Below are positions 51,331 to 62,586 of a stretch of DNA of 64,000 bases, piece after piece; the stretch's first letter is position 1, and every line of letters begins with the position of its first letter. The translations under genes and the position numbers were made by a program. Below the pieces are notes generated by a model. The model searched no databases, was not told the DNA's origin, and saw nothing but the letters and a program-made list of their open reading frames with translations. Source of the DNA: Pinus tabuliformis (Eukaryota > Streptophyta > Pinopsida > Pinales > Pinaceae); contig CM062805.1 in assembly GCA_031772625.1 (NCBI GenBank), positions 802,619,592-802,683,591 of the forward strand, in the 5' to 3' direction.

Positions 51331-52744
51331 AAAGATTTATTAAATAAAGGTATTACAGACTCATGTGCTAGTGTGCGTGTCTATGTTCTTTAAGCAACAG
51401 ATCGATCAGATTGCAAATACACGGGCACTGAAATGGAAAGACAACACAGAAATACAACAAGAAAATACAAGAACACAAGAAATTAATAAGGACTTCACCT
51501 TATCCTCCAGGGCTACATCTTCGGTCCAGCTCTTAGTGGTGGCCTTATTTTATTGTGTCTTAAGCAGAGAATTACAATTTAGGAGCTAAATATAAGTCTC
51601 CTGGAACAGATTTTCTTGATAGGGTGGTTCTTGGATTCCCCAAGCCACTGGAGTGCACAAACTCTTTTGCCTACCAACTCTTTGACCTCTCAAGTCTGGT
51701 AGATCCTCTCGGGGATGGCTTCAATCTCTCAAGCTCTCTAGTGCTCGACGCTGCCTTTGGTCAGCTCAACCCTCTGTCTTGTTTCTGCTTTTCTTTGCAT
51801 CACTGCCTTCTTTGCTTCTCTGTCTTCTGTCTTCAGTTCTTTCTCTCTTCTATGTCTTTTGTTCTCTGTTGATGGCTTTAAGGCCATTCATTCCCGTGTC
51901 TGTTCATTTCCTCTTCCACCTCCATCAAATTGCCTACTGCAGCTATGCTTGGAGTTCCCTGTTCAGCGTCGTCATCAAGCTCACAGGGAGTGGCCACATG
52001 TCCTCTTGAACTATGCCAGCCTGCTTCGTTGGTTCAATTCTTTGATTACATCATGGAATGAGTCTTCCTCCACCATGGCGGTCAAAGTAGACATCAAATC
52101 CTTCTAAATCATAGCTTATTCCCTTGCTAAATCTAGTCTTGTTGTTGGGCACGATGTCAACCATCAGATCTTGATCCCCTAGATCCAACGCCATTCGTTC
52201 ATTTCACACGATTGACTTTCTCAATCGTTAGCGTGTGATGAGCGGTGGTTTTCTCTCTCCTTCGCTTGCCACGCATCGGCCGCTGAGTGGAATCACTTCG
52301 CTTCCATCCAAAACTGCATACCATTCAAGGAGCCCCCAATTAATACCACTAGTTTCAGAGTGGGTCCCACCTTTTAGCTTTAGCCTTTTTTGCCTTTTAT
52401 CCTTCAGTTCTCCCAGCTCCCACGCAACCGAGCGCTTGGGGCTTCTCCATTTTGAGGGTTTTCGCCCAACAATGCATGATTATCACTAAGCTAATCACTA
52501 ATTGCACATCAAAAACCTCCTCTGTTTCCCGATCTAGGCCTCCAGGGGGCTAATTTCGCCTCTTGCACAGTCTCCATGGGCCTCGATCAACGCACTTTGA
52601 CCGAGGTCCTCGTCGTTCTATGCTGGCTGCCAGCTGCCACCAGTTCAGAGGTGTTTCTTTATTGTTGTTCTCAATTCTTAGAAGTTTGTCCCAACCTGGT
52701 ACAACCATGGTTCTTTTAACTATTCTTCATGGATCCAATTCGGA
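51331..52744 (-). mobile_element. Chromovirus C: LTR and 3' untranslated region
   Basis: Matches B (2451-3532 plus 20573-20905) on the opposite strand. The outer LTR end is at about 51331-51345, the join with D1 gag. The inner LTR start is not resolved. Open frames here are not protein-like. Confidence 0.6.
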
Positions 52745-53200
52745 TCACGACCTTCCCACTGAAATGATTTTGGACCACCAAAAGTTGGTTTTCAAGCATC
52801 GAATAAGTGAGGGGTGTTGTTTTCTCACTTGCCCAATCTCAATCCACTTTTCACTTCTCGTCTTTGAACCTTTGACCCCAATTCCGAGGTACTCAACATC
52901 GCCCCTATCCATCGTCCTCACCTTCCTGTCCAGCACTGTGTCTTCCCGCAATTCAATAAGATATTCAGGTAGCAGGTCATCAATAGAAGGTAATTGACTC
53001 TACTCTTCAGGGTCCTCAATCATTGAAGGTTCAAACAATCTCAAGCAATCTGCATTTATGGCTAAGTAGATGTGCATGTAAGCTGGTAGATCAAGGTGAA
53101 AATCATTTTCACCAATCTTCTCAAGTATCCTAAAGGTTTGATACCTAATAGGCTTTAGCTTTTTACCTTCACCTTGCATCCTGTCCTTGTTGATATACAA
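52745..53200 (-). pseudogene. C integrase tail (GPY/F) and chromodomain-like end
   Basis: YQTFRILEKIGENDFHLDLP (53000-53200) is a GPY/F-type module. TVLDRKVRTMDRGDVEYLGI and KWIEIGQ (52745-52951) form the chromodomain-like tail, related to B 2160-2450. Confidence 0.75.
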
Positions 53201-54140
53201 CTAGACCTGGTCACCAACTTGAAAACTATGCTCCATCCGATGCTTGTCATGCCTAGCCTTGTATTTGGCTTGGCTCTTTTCCAGTTGTTCCTGTACTACC
53301 CGGTGGATCTCCTAGATCTATTCAATGAACCTAGTTTCCCTATCCACATCACTGTGTCCAACAAGCATGGTATCTTTACCAAAGACAAATCTAAAGGAGA
53401 CCTTAGTGTGAAACCAAAATAGGTCTCAAAAGGAGATCTCTCTGTACAAGAATGTTTTGCTCTATTGTAAGCATGTTGCACATAACACAAATGTTCATCC
53501 CAAAGCTTAGGATGTTTGCTGCAATATCCTCTCAGTGACTAGAACACTGTCCTATTAACTACTTCTGTCTGGCCATTAGTTTGTGGATGAAAAGCTATGC
53601 TTTTCTTCAGTTTGGTGTCCATTAGTTCCCACAGACCTGACCCAAAATTCTCCAAAAATCGGGTGTCTCAATCAGATACAATAGAAGTGGGTAATCCAAA
53701 ATGAACCCATACATGTTCAAAGAGCAAATTTGCAGTCTGTTCAGTTGTAATCTGTTTATTACAAGGTATCAAAATACACATTTTTCTGAACCTATCCACA
53801 ATAGCATATAGATAATCATGACCTTTCCTAGATTTAGGTATTCCTCCAATGAAATCCATGGAAACACTTTCCCAAGGGTGAGAAGGAACTGGAAATGGAG
53901 TGTACAATCCTAGTTTTCTATTACTGGGCTTGCTTTTACCACACATAGCACATCCTCTTACATATCTAGAAACTGTCTCATTCATTTTTGGCCAATAACA
54001 AAACCTTTGCAGCTATGCAACTATTTTACTTACACCAAAGTGACCTGATATCAGAGAAGTGTGTGCTTCCCTAATTATCTTTATTCTCTCAGTTTGTGGA
54101 ATGCAGAGTTTTCCACAATGATATAAGAGTCAGTATTTTA
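53201..54140 (-). pseudogene. C integrase
   Basis: Zinc-region end YVRGCAMCGKSKPSNRKLGL, then the core VSMDFIGGIPKSRKGHDYLY and VWVHFGLPTSIVSD. Further left is HAYNRAKHSCTERSPFETYF. Clear Ty3/Gypsy chromovirus integrase. Many breaks. Confidence 0.82.
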
Positions 54141-54765
54141 CATGATATTCCAATTCTTCCACTCTTTTGCCTTGACACAAAGTTGCATATACATATTTAA
54201 AGTCCATATTCTGAGCATATTGTTCAATGTAGCTTTCATGTAGTACAGAATTATGCTTAAGTATGGTAGATGAATTTATAATGGGTCTAGATAACATGTC
54301 TGCAACCTTGTTATGTATGCCCTTTTTATATCTAATGACTAAATGAAATTGTTGTAGAAAACCCATCCATTTGTAATGTCTTGATTGCTACAACTTAGTT
54401 TGGGAGTGAAAATATTGAAGTGGTTGATGATCAGTATGTATTACTATCTCTTTTCCCATTAAGTAATGTTTCCACTTTTTCACACTCTGAACTAATGCAT
54501 ACAATTCCTTATCATATGTAGGATAGTTAACTACTGCAGGATTAAAAGTCTCAAAATGATAACATATGGGTTTACCATGCTGTGTCAACACTACTCCCAT
54601 GGCATAGTCACTGGCATCAGTTTGGTTCTCAAATGGTCTTTGTAGATCTGGCAGTGCTAGTATAGGTACTGTACTAATATTTTCATTCAAGGTATTGAAG
54701 GCTTTCTGATGTTTGCTTCCCCACTGAAACACCTTGTTCAATCCTGTTAAAGCATGTAAGGGAGC
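54141..54765 (-). pseudogene. C RNase H
   Basis: ENQTDASDYAMGVVLTQHGK, TYDKELYALVQSVKKWKHYL, EIVIHTDHQPLQYF and, leftward, VIRYKKGIHNKVADMLSR: the standard Ty3/Gypsy RNase H blocks. The upstream RT continues at 63586, on the far side of A4. Confidence 0.85.
54761..54765. repeat. A4 target duplication GGAGC
   Basis: GGAGC here and at 63581-63585, directly flanking the A4 LTR ends. Confidence 0.9.
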
Positions 54766-55800
54766 TGTTATAGACATTTTTGGGCACTGCAACCCCAAGC
54801 ATAAAATGTCCACAAACCAAGGGCTCCTAAGTCCCTAAAAGTGTTGTTCCAACCCCTAAATGAACAAGGTCAACTGATTACATCTTCTCCTAGAAGTTCT
54901 CCATGAAAAACTACTCAGAACTGGTCAAAATTGGACCATTTCACCTGCTCCATAGGCAAAGTGCATTGCGTCTCACCTAAATACACACAGTGGGTGCGTT
55001 GCATTTCAAAAATCCCTTCTATGGGGTGCGATGGGAGAGAAGGGACAAATGGCAGTGTCAATCCGCGAGGTGGAGAAGCATGGAATCTTCCAGAAACTTC
55101 TCCTGTGACACTTGCCTCTCTGAATTCGACTAGGGATGAGTAAGAGATCATCAATCTCCAAGTGGAAGCAAGAACTATCATAGGGAAGACACTAATCAAA
55201 TCACAAGCTGACTCATCTCCCTTATAGACATCTATATATGGATCCCTCATCCTAGAGATCCAAAGGTTGGAATTTTGCATCTTGTAAGGAATTACTGTTG
55301 GTTTCTTGAGGTAACATCATAATGTTGGGTGATCTAAGCTTTTCATGAGGTGAAGAAGGGCTTACTTGCTGAGAGGATGATGCTGGGTCATAATAACTAG
55401 TTGTAACTCTCTTGGCTCTTTCTTGATTATCAATAAAGCTATTCAAGTTTTCCTCCATACTCTTGTGTGATTTATGTTTTATGCATTTGTATGGTCATTT
55501 TACATCTGATCCTAGATTGTTTATGATAATAGATCTATGTTCTTGTATAGTGTTATGCTGCTTTGATTCTGCAGGTACTCTGTGAAGCTGGGTATACAAG
55601 AAAGCAAGTAGCAAAGAACTATCAGAAGAGAGAGGAATCGGGCAAGGAACCAAGCGCAAGACAGAGGTTGGTCTCCTTTATTCTTCTCTCATCTATCTTT
55701 CATAAAGGAAAACGAAATTAGTTTTACTTTGTTTGTTTCTAAAGTAGCTACCAGCCTTAGTGGGATTAGCAGTTCTGCATAGACACTTTTCCCTGTAACA
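54766..55800 (+). repeat. A4 5' LTR
   Basis: 1035 bp, TGTTATAGACATTTTTGGGC to CTTTTCCCTGTAACA. TATA box CTATATATG near 55229-55238. Confidence 0.93.
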
Positions 55801-55803
55801 AAA

Positions 55804-55821
55804 TGGCGACTCCACTGGGGA
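55804..55821 (+). promoter_or_regulatory. A4 primer-binding site
   Basis: TGGCGACTCCACTGGGGA, 3 bp downstream of the 5' LTR. Confidence 0.85.
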
Positions 55822-57545
55822 GCGACTAGATTGATTGTTTATCTACATTTGTTTACTTTATAAACTTATGGATGGAGCCTAAAGTCAAGCCAGCTAGCCT
55901 TCGAACTGCATTTTCTATGCAAGTGAAAAGTAGATCAACGCTGCTTCAATCAATCTCCAGGTTTTGTTTATGAATTAAACAACTAATTTACAAGCTTTCT
56001 AATTTCCCTCATGGTGGCTCTAGTAACCTCCTTAGATCCACCCCTATGATTGATTTACTGATTACCACCTACTCGGCCAAAATCCCTAAACTGAACTGCA
56101 AACTGTGACCCGAAACCCAATCAAAGTCTCGTCCCTGGTCTAGCGCACTGTCTATTTTGTGAATCTCAAATTCAACGCACTTCTCGAGTGTAGTAGGTGC
56201 GCTTCATTTCAAATTCATTGTGTTACAGGTGCGCTGATCAGACTAGGCATTGTTCCTAAATTTTGGTTTCTATGTTCACTCTTTTTAGATCTATTCAAGA
56301 GTTTTGCTGGCTGTAGTCAGTACACCTCTGTTTGAAACCCCTTTCCTTGCTGTTATTCTAACTCCATTTTGCAAAGAACTATAAATGTTTTTATGTATTT
56401 GTTGAGTCATTTTCAGTTCTCCTTTACAAAGAAGTAACGAAAATTGTGCTGTCGTTTCTTGATTTGAAAGTGTCGCCAGTGTCGTTTTCAATCATAGAAG
56501 AGGACCTGATTGTTCTTGATAGTTGATTACCCTGTTACTATTGTATTTGATATGAATTAGTAGTTTTTCTGGTGTCGAAAGCAAGTTTTCATTTCCAAAT
56601 CGCAAAGTGTTTTCATTGTCTTCATTTTGATTTTGAGAAGAAACTTGTTAGTAATTGTCGCTTTGAAAAATAATTTAGATTTGCACATTAGATTTATTTT
56701 TATCATTCACATATTAAGAAGGCTGAAAACAAATACATGCATGTGCATTTGCATTTATAATGTTTGATTGGTTTGATTTAGGACAGCGCATATAGTGTGT
56801 GCTCTTTGCTCTTTGTTGAAAGAATATTGTCTCTCTTTCCTTAGTAGCTAGGATTTTCATTGCACAAAGAAGATAAAACGACTGTTTATCATCTTAGATT
56901 GCATTTTAGGAATTGTACATCTACATCACGCAGTGAACCTGAAAGGAAAATTTCTTAAGCAAGATCAACTATAAAATAAATTTAATGAATCTAACAACGC
57001 TTTGGAACCTAACGCACAACATCTAAAAATCTAGGCTAGAGGCGTATTCCGGCGTCGTAAAGCCTGGTAACTGTTGTTTTCACTGTTGGTTGGGTGATTC
57101 CTCTACTTTGAGACGATAAGTGCCAGTACGGACTTGTGCTCCCACGTACCATTGAGTATAATTTGGGAGACCACAATAGGCTTAATCCTTTATCCATAGG
57201 AAGCCATGTTTGCCGCCCTATTGATCACAATGCACTCAACACAGCATTCGGGAAGATTGACTGCCGTACCGTAACAAGTATTCTGTAGTTTTGCAATTGG
57301 TTTGGTAATCCCTCTGCCTAGATTTCCAGAACAGTCCCTTTCATTCCTTTTTAGACTCCTTAACGGAAAAGGTCCATCTGAGCACTTGTCACTTTAGGCT
57401 CATTAAAAATCGAAGGCGACTAGAGTCATCTTTTGTTTTTTCTCGACTCTTAAAAATTGAAAAAACAAGTTGTGTCAAAGCATCTAAAATTTATTTTAAA
57501 CGGAATAATCATCACCTTTCATACGTTGGTCTTAGGTTAAGAAAA
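55822..57545 (+). other. A4 5' leader
   Basis: Reverse-complement match to the A1-A3 leaders: GCGC-type words (~56140-56230), the GGCTAGAGGCGTATTCCGGC motif (57034-57060), the conserved block (~57130-57240) and GAGTC words (~57350-57460). No gene seen. Confidence 0.6.
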
Positions 57546-58520
57546 ATGGAGTCCACCAACCAAGGAGTTCCCCTTGGAGGAAATCTTAGTCCCTTCTCCT
57601 CCTGGGGAGATGTTGGTGCACCCCATATGACCACATTGTCGCTTCCAGGATTGAATATCGGCTTGCCCGTATGGCTTTTCTCAACCTCCGTCATTCAGAA
57701 CACCATGATTCCTGAACAATTGAGTCAGAAACTAGAAAATTCTAGAGCTACCCCCCAACCCTCTACTTTGTCCAATTATTCCTCTCCTCCTTCCTCTTCG
57801 CTTGATGAGGTTGGTAAAGAAAAAAATCAAGTACCTGAGAAGAAGAAGGAAAAGAAGAAGAAAGAGAAGAAGAATAAGGAGCCAAAGGCAGAAAGGGACA
57901 ACCAAACGTTGTCTAGCGAAAATCCACACACTGCATCGACTAGGCCTAAATCGCCATGTGTCATTTGCAAAGGAGACCACTATCATAGAGATTGTCCCTG
58001 CAGCCCTCAGATCGTAAGGGACTGGTCTCCTCGTTTGCACAACCCGGGGTCATCAACCTCTGATGATCACGTTGAAAACACACCATCGACTAGTGAAAGT
58101 GAAGCCCCTGGAAAAAAAGGAAAGTGCAAATTTCCTTGTAAATTGTGTGAAGGCAATCACGTTGTCCACCATTGTCCCTTCTTAGACAAGGCTAAAAGAG
58201 TTTTGGACGATCGTCTGCTTTCATTGTTACGACTTCCTCTTGGATATAAGAAACTCTTGCCAAGTCCGTCACTAGTTGAAAATCCAGATGACCTGCCCAA
58301 GTGGTCATCCAAAGCATCTATCATTGAAGATAAACCATCTGAACCCATACCAAACGAAAGTCAAAAGGTCGAGGCGGCAGTTGACCCGGTCTTGCCTTCA
58401 GAGGTTCCATCTTCAGATGATACAGTCACCGAAGGGAACAAGGATGACACCGTCCAAATTCTTTTCGTAAGCACAAACTCCGAAGAACATGGGGGCAGTC
58501 TACCCGTTCCTTTACCGTAG
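57546..58520 (+). CDS. A4 zinc-knuckle (nucleocapsid-like) protein
   Basis: 324 codons. Start MESTNQGVPLGGNLSPFSSW, then a hydrophobic patch (LNIGLPVWLFSTSV), a Ser/Pro stretch and a long lysine/glutamate run at about residues 95-120. Knuckle one (CVICKGDHYHRDC) is at ~138 and knuckle two (CKLCEGNHVVHHC) at ~199. An acidic Ser-rich tail follows. The spacing C-x2-C-x3-H-x4-C is the same in both knuckles and in A1 and A2. No capsid domain. The coding content runs on toward the protease at 58665. Confidence 0.78.
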   Translation: MESTNQGVPLGGNLSPFSSWGDVGAPHMTTLSLPGLNIGLPVWLFSTSVIQNTMIPEQLSQKLENSRATPQPSTLSNYSSPPSSSLDEVGKEKNQVPEKKKEKKKKEKKNKEPKAERDNQTLSSENPHTASTRPKSPCVICKGDHYHRDCPCSPQIVRDWSPRLHNPGSSTSDDHVENTPSTSESEAPGKKGKCKFPCKLCEGNHVVHHCPFLDKAKRVLDDRLLSLLRLPLGYKKLLPSPSLVENPDDLPKWSSKASIIEDKPSEPIPNESQKVEAAVDPVLPSEVPSSDDTVTEGNKDDTVQILFVSTNSEEHGGSLPVPLP

Positions 58521-58664
58521 GAAGGAAGTTCATCAGAGTCATACCTGGTCGTCTATTCGGTCCCACCTCCGAGCAAACTAGTTGTTTCCTTCGATTGTAA
58601 TCAGCTAGGCAAACCCCGTTTACCTGCTAGTGTACCATTCCGAATCATTGCTCAAGTATATAAA

Positions 58665-58910
58665 ATGGTTATGGCCGATACCATCATAGATGAAGGGGCT
58701 TCTGTGAGTATCCTTTCCTCGATTTCTTGGAAAGCACTTGGTTCGCCATCGCTTTTGCTTGAGATGAGAAATCTAACATGCTTTGACAAAGGAACCAGTC
58801 GACCGCTAGGGATCCTTCCCAATGTGCCCATAACATTGAGAGGAAAAATCGTTCAAATGAATGTAATGGTAGTCCAAGGACCCCTGGATTATAATCTACT
58901 CCTTGGATGA
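58665..58910 (+). pseudogene. A4 retropepsin region
   Basis: DTIIDEGASVSILSS, WKALGSPSLLLEMRNLTCFD and GPLDYNLLLG, co-linear with A1 and A2. Confidence 0.75.
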
Positions 58911-59610
58911 GACTATATTTATTGCATGGTAGCCATTGTCTCATCACTCTTTTGAGTAATTTGTTTTCCGCATGAAGGAAGAGTGGTCAAGCTCGTAGAC
59001 CAGCTTTCATTTCCCCGTTCACACATGGAAAATAGTCATATACCAGCCCTGAATGGTCTTTTCACACAAGGAATGTCTCATCAATCCCCAGTCCGTCCTC
59101 CTGATGAGTGCGATTGATTCAGGGGACATGACTGAAACCCAGGGGGCATGCACCCTGGTCTGCTTCGGCAAGAAAACTTCAAGTATAGGGTAGGTTTCCG
59201 CAAGAGATATATGACTAGTTTGACACTACTGTCAATGATTGGAAAAGAGGGTTAGACTGGAATAAGATTCCCTTTGTCTATTTCGGTAGGCATCACCGAA
59301 GAAGTGTTTTGTTTGCGGTGCAGATAGAACAATATTTTGTAACCTGAAAGAGGTAAGCCTTTCCTGATAAAACAAATGTTTTTTCGGTAGATTGAGGGGT
59401 GACCTTGAAACTCTATTTTATACCTGGGCCATGCAAACCTTTTGGCGTGCAAGCGAAGAGCGACCATTTTTTTTTAATTTGTAGGTCCTCTAACCCTTTA
59501 AACTCATAGGATTGGTCGTTTCCTAACTTGCATAAAGAAAGGATGTGGGGCAAAGCTTTGGAAAATTGCCATTTTTATATATGAGACATCCTTATTATGC
59601 GACTAGATTA
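58911..59610 (+). other. A4 segment between protease and hairpin array
   Basis: Protease tail relic (HEGRVVKLVDQLSF-like, ~58970-59010), then non-coding sequence matching A1 6501-7026 in reverse. Nothing else recognised. Confidence 0.5.
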
Positions 59611-60363
59611 ATCGAGCAGTTTTAACACAAACTTCATGCTCATTAAAAAAGAAACATAAGCAATGAGCAAATGTTTCCCCTAGCATTTAAGCTCAATAAA
59701 AAATGAACCAATTTCCGGTAAAAAATCGTCGTGAATGTAGTACTTCAGCCTTTAAAGCCTTGGTCGTGTTCCCATCATCACCTCCACCCTGTATTAGCCA
59801 ATCATTCACCTCCATTTGATTGTTTACCCCTTTTGAGAAACAGTTGCGAAGAGTGATTCTGCTAGCCATCCTTGTAACATTGCCGTGATTGGGAAATTCC
59901 AAACCTTACCTGGAATCAGCTGCTACCCAAATTTATCACTCGTTCTACAAAGATGAGTCTCCTCTAAGCTCTTTTCAACTGACTCGTAAAATATGAAAAG
60001 ATCGCCGAGCCATTGGCCTCTCCAGCTCGTTAAAGTGACAGGAAGTGCTATCCCTCCTTTAGATTTTAATCTTTTTGGACCTGAGGGATTATTACACAAA
60101 AATATCGAGCGCTTGTTTTTTCAGCTCATTAAAAGTACCAAAAATTCATCCCTTCTGTATTGTTTTATACTTTTCAGACCTAAGGGATTAGATGACAAAA
60201 AAGGATTTTGGAGTTTCCTTTATGTCCCTTTTCAGACTTTCTAAAATTGAAAAGGACCGAGTTATCTTTTTCGTTAAACTCGTTAAAACCTAATAGCGAC
60301 AAACTTGTCCATAACAGACAAGAATGAGTTTCACTATCGCTAGGCTCGTTAAAAACATAGCGA
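59611..60363 (+). repeat. A4 array of ACGAG/CTCGT short hairpins
   Basis: Reverse-complement counterpart of the A1-A3 arrays: ATCGAGCAGTTTTAACAC then ATGCTCATTAAAAAAG (59611-59650), and CTCGTTAAA words at ~60027, 60285 and 60347. Confidence 0.6.
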
Positions 60364-61525
60364 TGGGTTTGCCCGAAGGGAAAATTATATAGAACAAGAA
60401 TATGTTATCCTCCTCAAGCTTGAAAAAAATAAAGAGGTACTGGTCAACAATGACTGGGGAAAAATTGGGAAGAGAACTTGAAGAAACTTTGTTGGTAGCA
60501 AGTCGCTCTTCAACATGACACTTTCACTCTGCATCCAAGTCGGGTTGGGTTGTTTCATTCACTGGTCACATCACCATGGTCACATCACACCATCCACATT
60601 TGGGGTTAATGCTACCAATCCATCATGTCAGTGTCACCGATATGTTCAAGAGAAGTCACTCAGATAATTCACCTGTGTCTCACCCGTTGCAATACATTTA
60701 CGCTCCATTCTTTCATGACCGCCACCCTGAACCTTATATCACCAGACCGTTTTCACCTCCATTAAAATCATTTTCTCGGTTCCGTGTCATTGATGTGGGA
60801 TTCATTAAGGCCCTCCTATGACGGATCGATTCTTGTCGATATCGGCTCATTATCCAAGAAGTCAATCTAGGAACACCCATTTCAGTACTTTGAAGCTTGC
60901 ATGCCTAAATGGCAAGTTTCTCACTTCCAGCGACAGGTTTACATCAATGGCCTTCGAACGAAAGATTTTGTGTGGTGTTCGATGCCAAGTCCCTTATTCA
61001 CACCACGTGAATTGTACTGCAGTACCTTGAGGATCATTATCATTATCATTATCGGTGATTCCTCTCGCGCCTGTTAACAACTTACATCATTAGCTGGTAA
61101 TCAGGCGATGTCTTTCCATGTTCGACTCCAGAACATCTCTCACATGGATCGACTTGTACTTTGAGTGAAGATCAAACAAGATTGAAGACCCTAGATCTAG
61201 TTTCATCCATCTGGGCTGCGATATATATTCAGGAAATAAAGACATCAAATGTACATCATTGCTGCACAGATAATCATCCAATCTAAGGGATGATGACTCT
61301 ACCATAATCATCAGTCTACACTCAGATGATTGTCTATCTTATGTACATGAAAATGAATTTATAAAGCTGAGCATGTGAATGCCCGCCTCAGCTAGATCAT
61401 GAAAATGTTATGAAGATAATGTATTTTATTGTATCTTATTACAGGTCTCCTTCCAGCTTGAAAGAACTTCAGATCCTCATGATAAAGCATTTCACCCGAC
61501 ATCAAAAAAGATTAACGACCTCATG
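60364..61525 (+). other. A4 conserved 3' non-coding block
   Basis: Co-linear with the A1-A3 blocks, including the AGCTGAG...CTCAGCT hairpin near 61368-61397. It carries a diverged version of the MGLPEGKII reading frame. Confidence 0.55.
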
Positions 61526-61539
61526 CTTTAGGGGGCAAC
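61526..61539 (+). promoter_or_regulatory. A4 polypurine tract
   Basis: CTTTAGGGGGCAAC immediately before the 3' LTR. Confidence 0.88.
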
Positions 61540-62057
61540 TGTTATAGACATTTTTGGGCACTACAACCCCAAGAATAAAATGTCCATAAAACGAGAACTC
61601 CTAAGTCCCTAAAAGTGTTGTTCCAACCCCTAAATGAACAAGGTCAACTAATTACAGCTTCTCCCAGAAGTTCTCCATGAAAAACTGCTCAGAACTGGTC
61701 AAAACTAGACCATTTCACCTGCTCCATAGGCAAAGTGCTTTGCATCTCACCTAAATACACACATTGGGTGCAGGGAAAATTTTAAGAACCCCCCCTAAAT
61801 TTATAAATATAATAAATGGGCGAATCTCCATGGTATATAAGAAAAATGGAAGGCGATTTTATCAATAATATAATATGTATATATAATTTTTTGGCGAATC
61901 TCTCACCAGGCATGGCGAATATTTTACTCAGTTATAAAATCTTCTAAGATCTTGGCGAGTCTTTCACTAAATAATAAAACTTTGTAAAGTCCTAGTGAAT
62001 CTTAGCAGAGGCTACATGTTGGTTTAATTCCCCCATTTAAATAGGCTACATTCCAGG

Positions 62058-62127
62058 TGAATACCATGGGTCAATACCATGTGCCATTTTGGTGAATACC
62101 ATGGGTCAATACCATGTGCCATTTTTA
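62058..62127 (+). repeat. 35-bp tandem repeat in the hAT element
   Basis: Two near-identical 35-bp units (62058-62092 and 62093-62127), each holding ATACCATGGGTCAATACCAT. Confidence 0.85.
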
Positions 62128-62504
62128 TTTTTATTAATTCTAATATTAGGGTTAATAATGGTTTTTTGCATGCTATTAATAACAATCTAGTCCATGGTAT
62201 TTGTCCCATATGATTCACTTAAATAAAACCTCTTTCTTGAGCCTTCATAAATAGAACGAGGGTTATGGACTAAATATAAAAAGAGGTTTTATTTATTTAC
62301 GATACGTCTAGTTTATTTATATTTTTATTTATTTACCATACCTCCACTTTACTTATATTTTAATTTGTTTACACCCTTACATGTATATAAGGTGACTTAT
62401 CGAGTAAATATAAAAAATGTTTTATTTATTTACCATACCTCTCATTTATTTATATTTTTATTAATTTACCATACCTCTTTTATAAATATGGTATTTGGCC
62501 CATA

Positions 62505-62586
62505 GGATTCACTTAAATAAAACATATTCTTGAAAATGGGCGAATGGATTCACTTAAATAAAACCTATTCTTGAAAATGGGCGAAT
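62505..62586 (+). repeat. 41-bp tandem repeat in the hAT element
   Basis: Two units (62505-62545 and 62546-62586) starting GGATTCACTTAAATAAAAC and ending GGGCGAAT. They differ at one base by eye. A partial third unit lies near 62210. Confidence 0.85.

Noticed and set aside
51757-52997. Several + strand frames of 80-140 codons
   Set aside because: They lie in the LTR and 3' region of chromovirus C and antisense to its pol end; no domain and no support from B.
57732-58040. Leucine-rich open frame on the minus strand of A4
   Set aside because: Same antisense artefact of the lysine/glutamate run in the A4 zinc-knuckle ORF.
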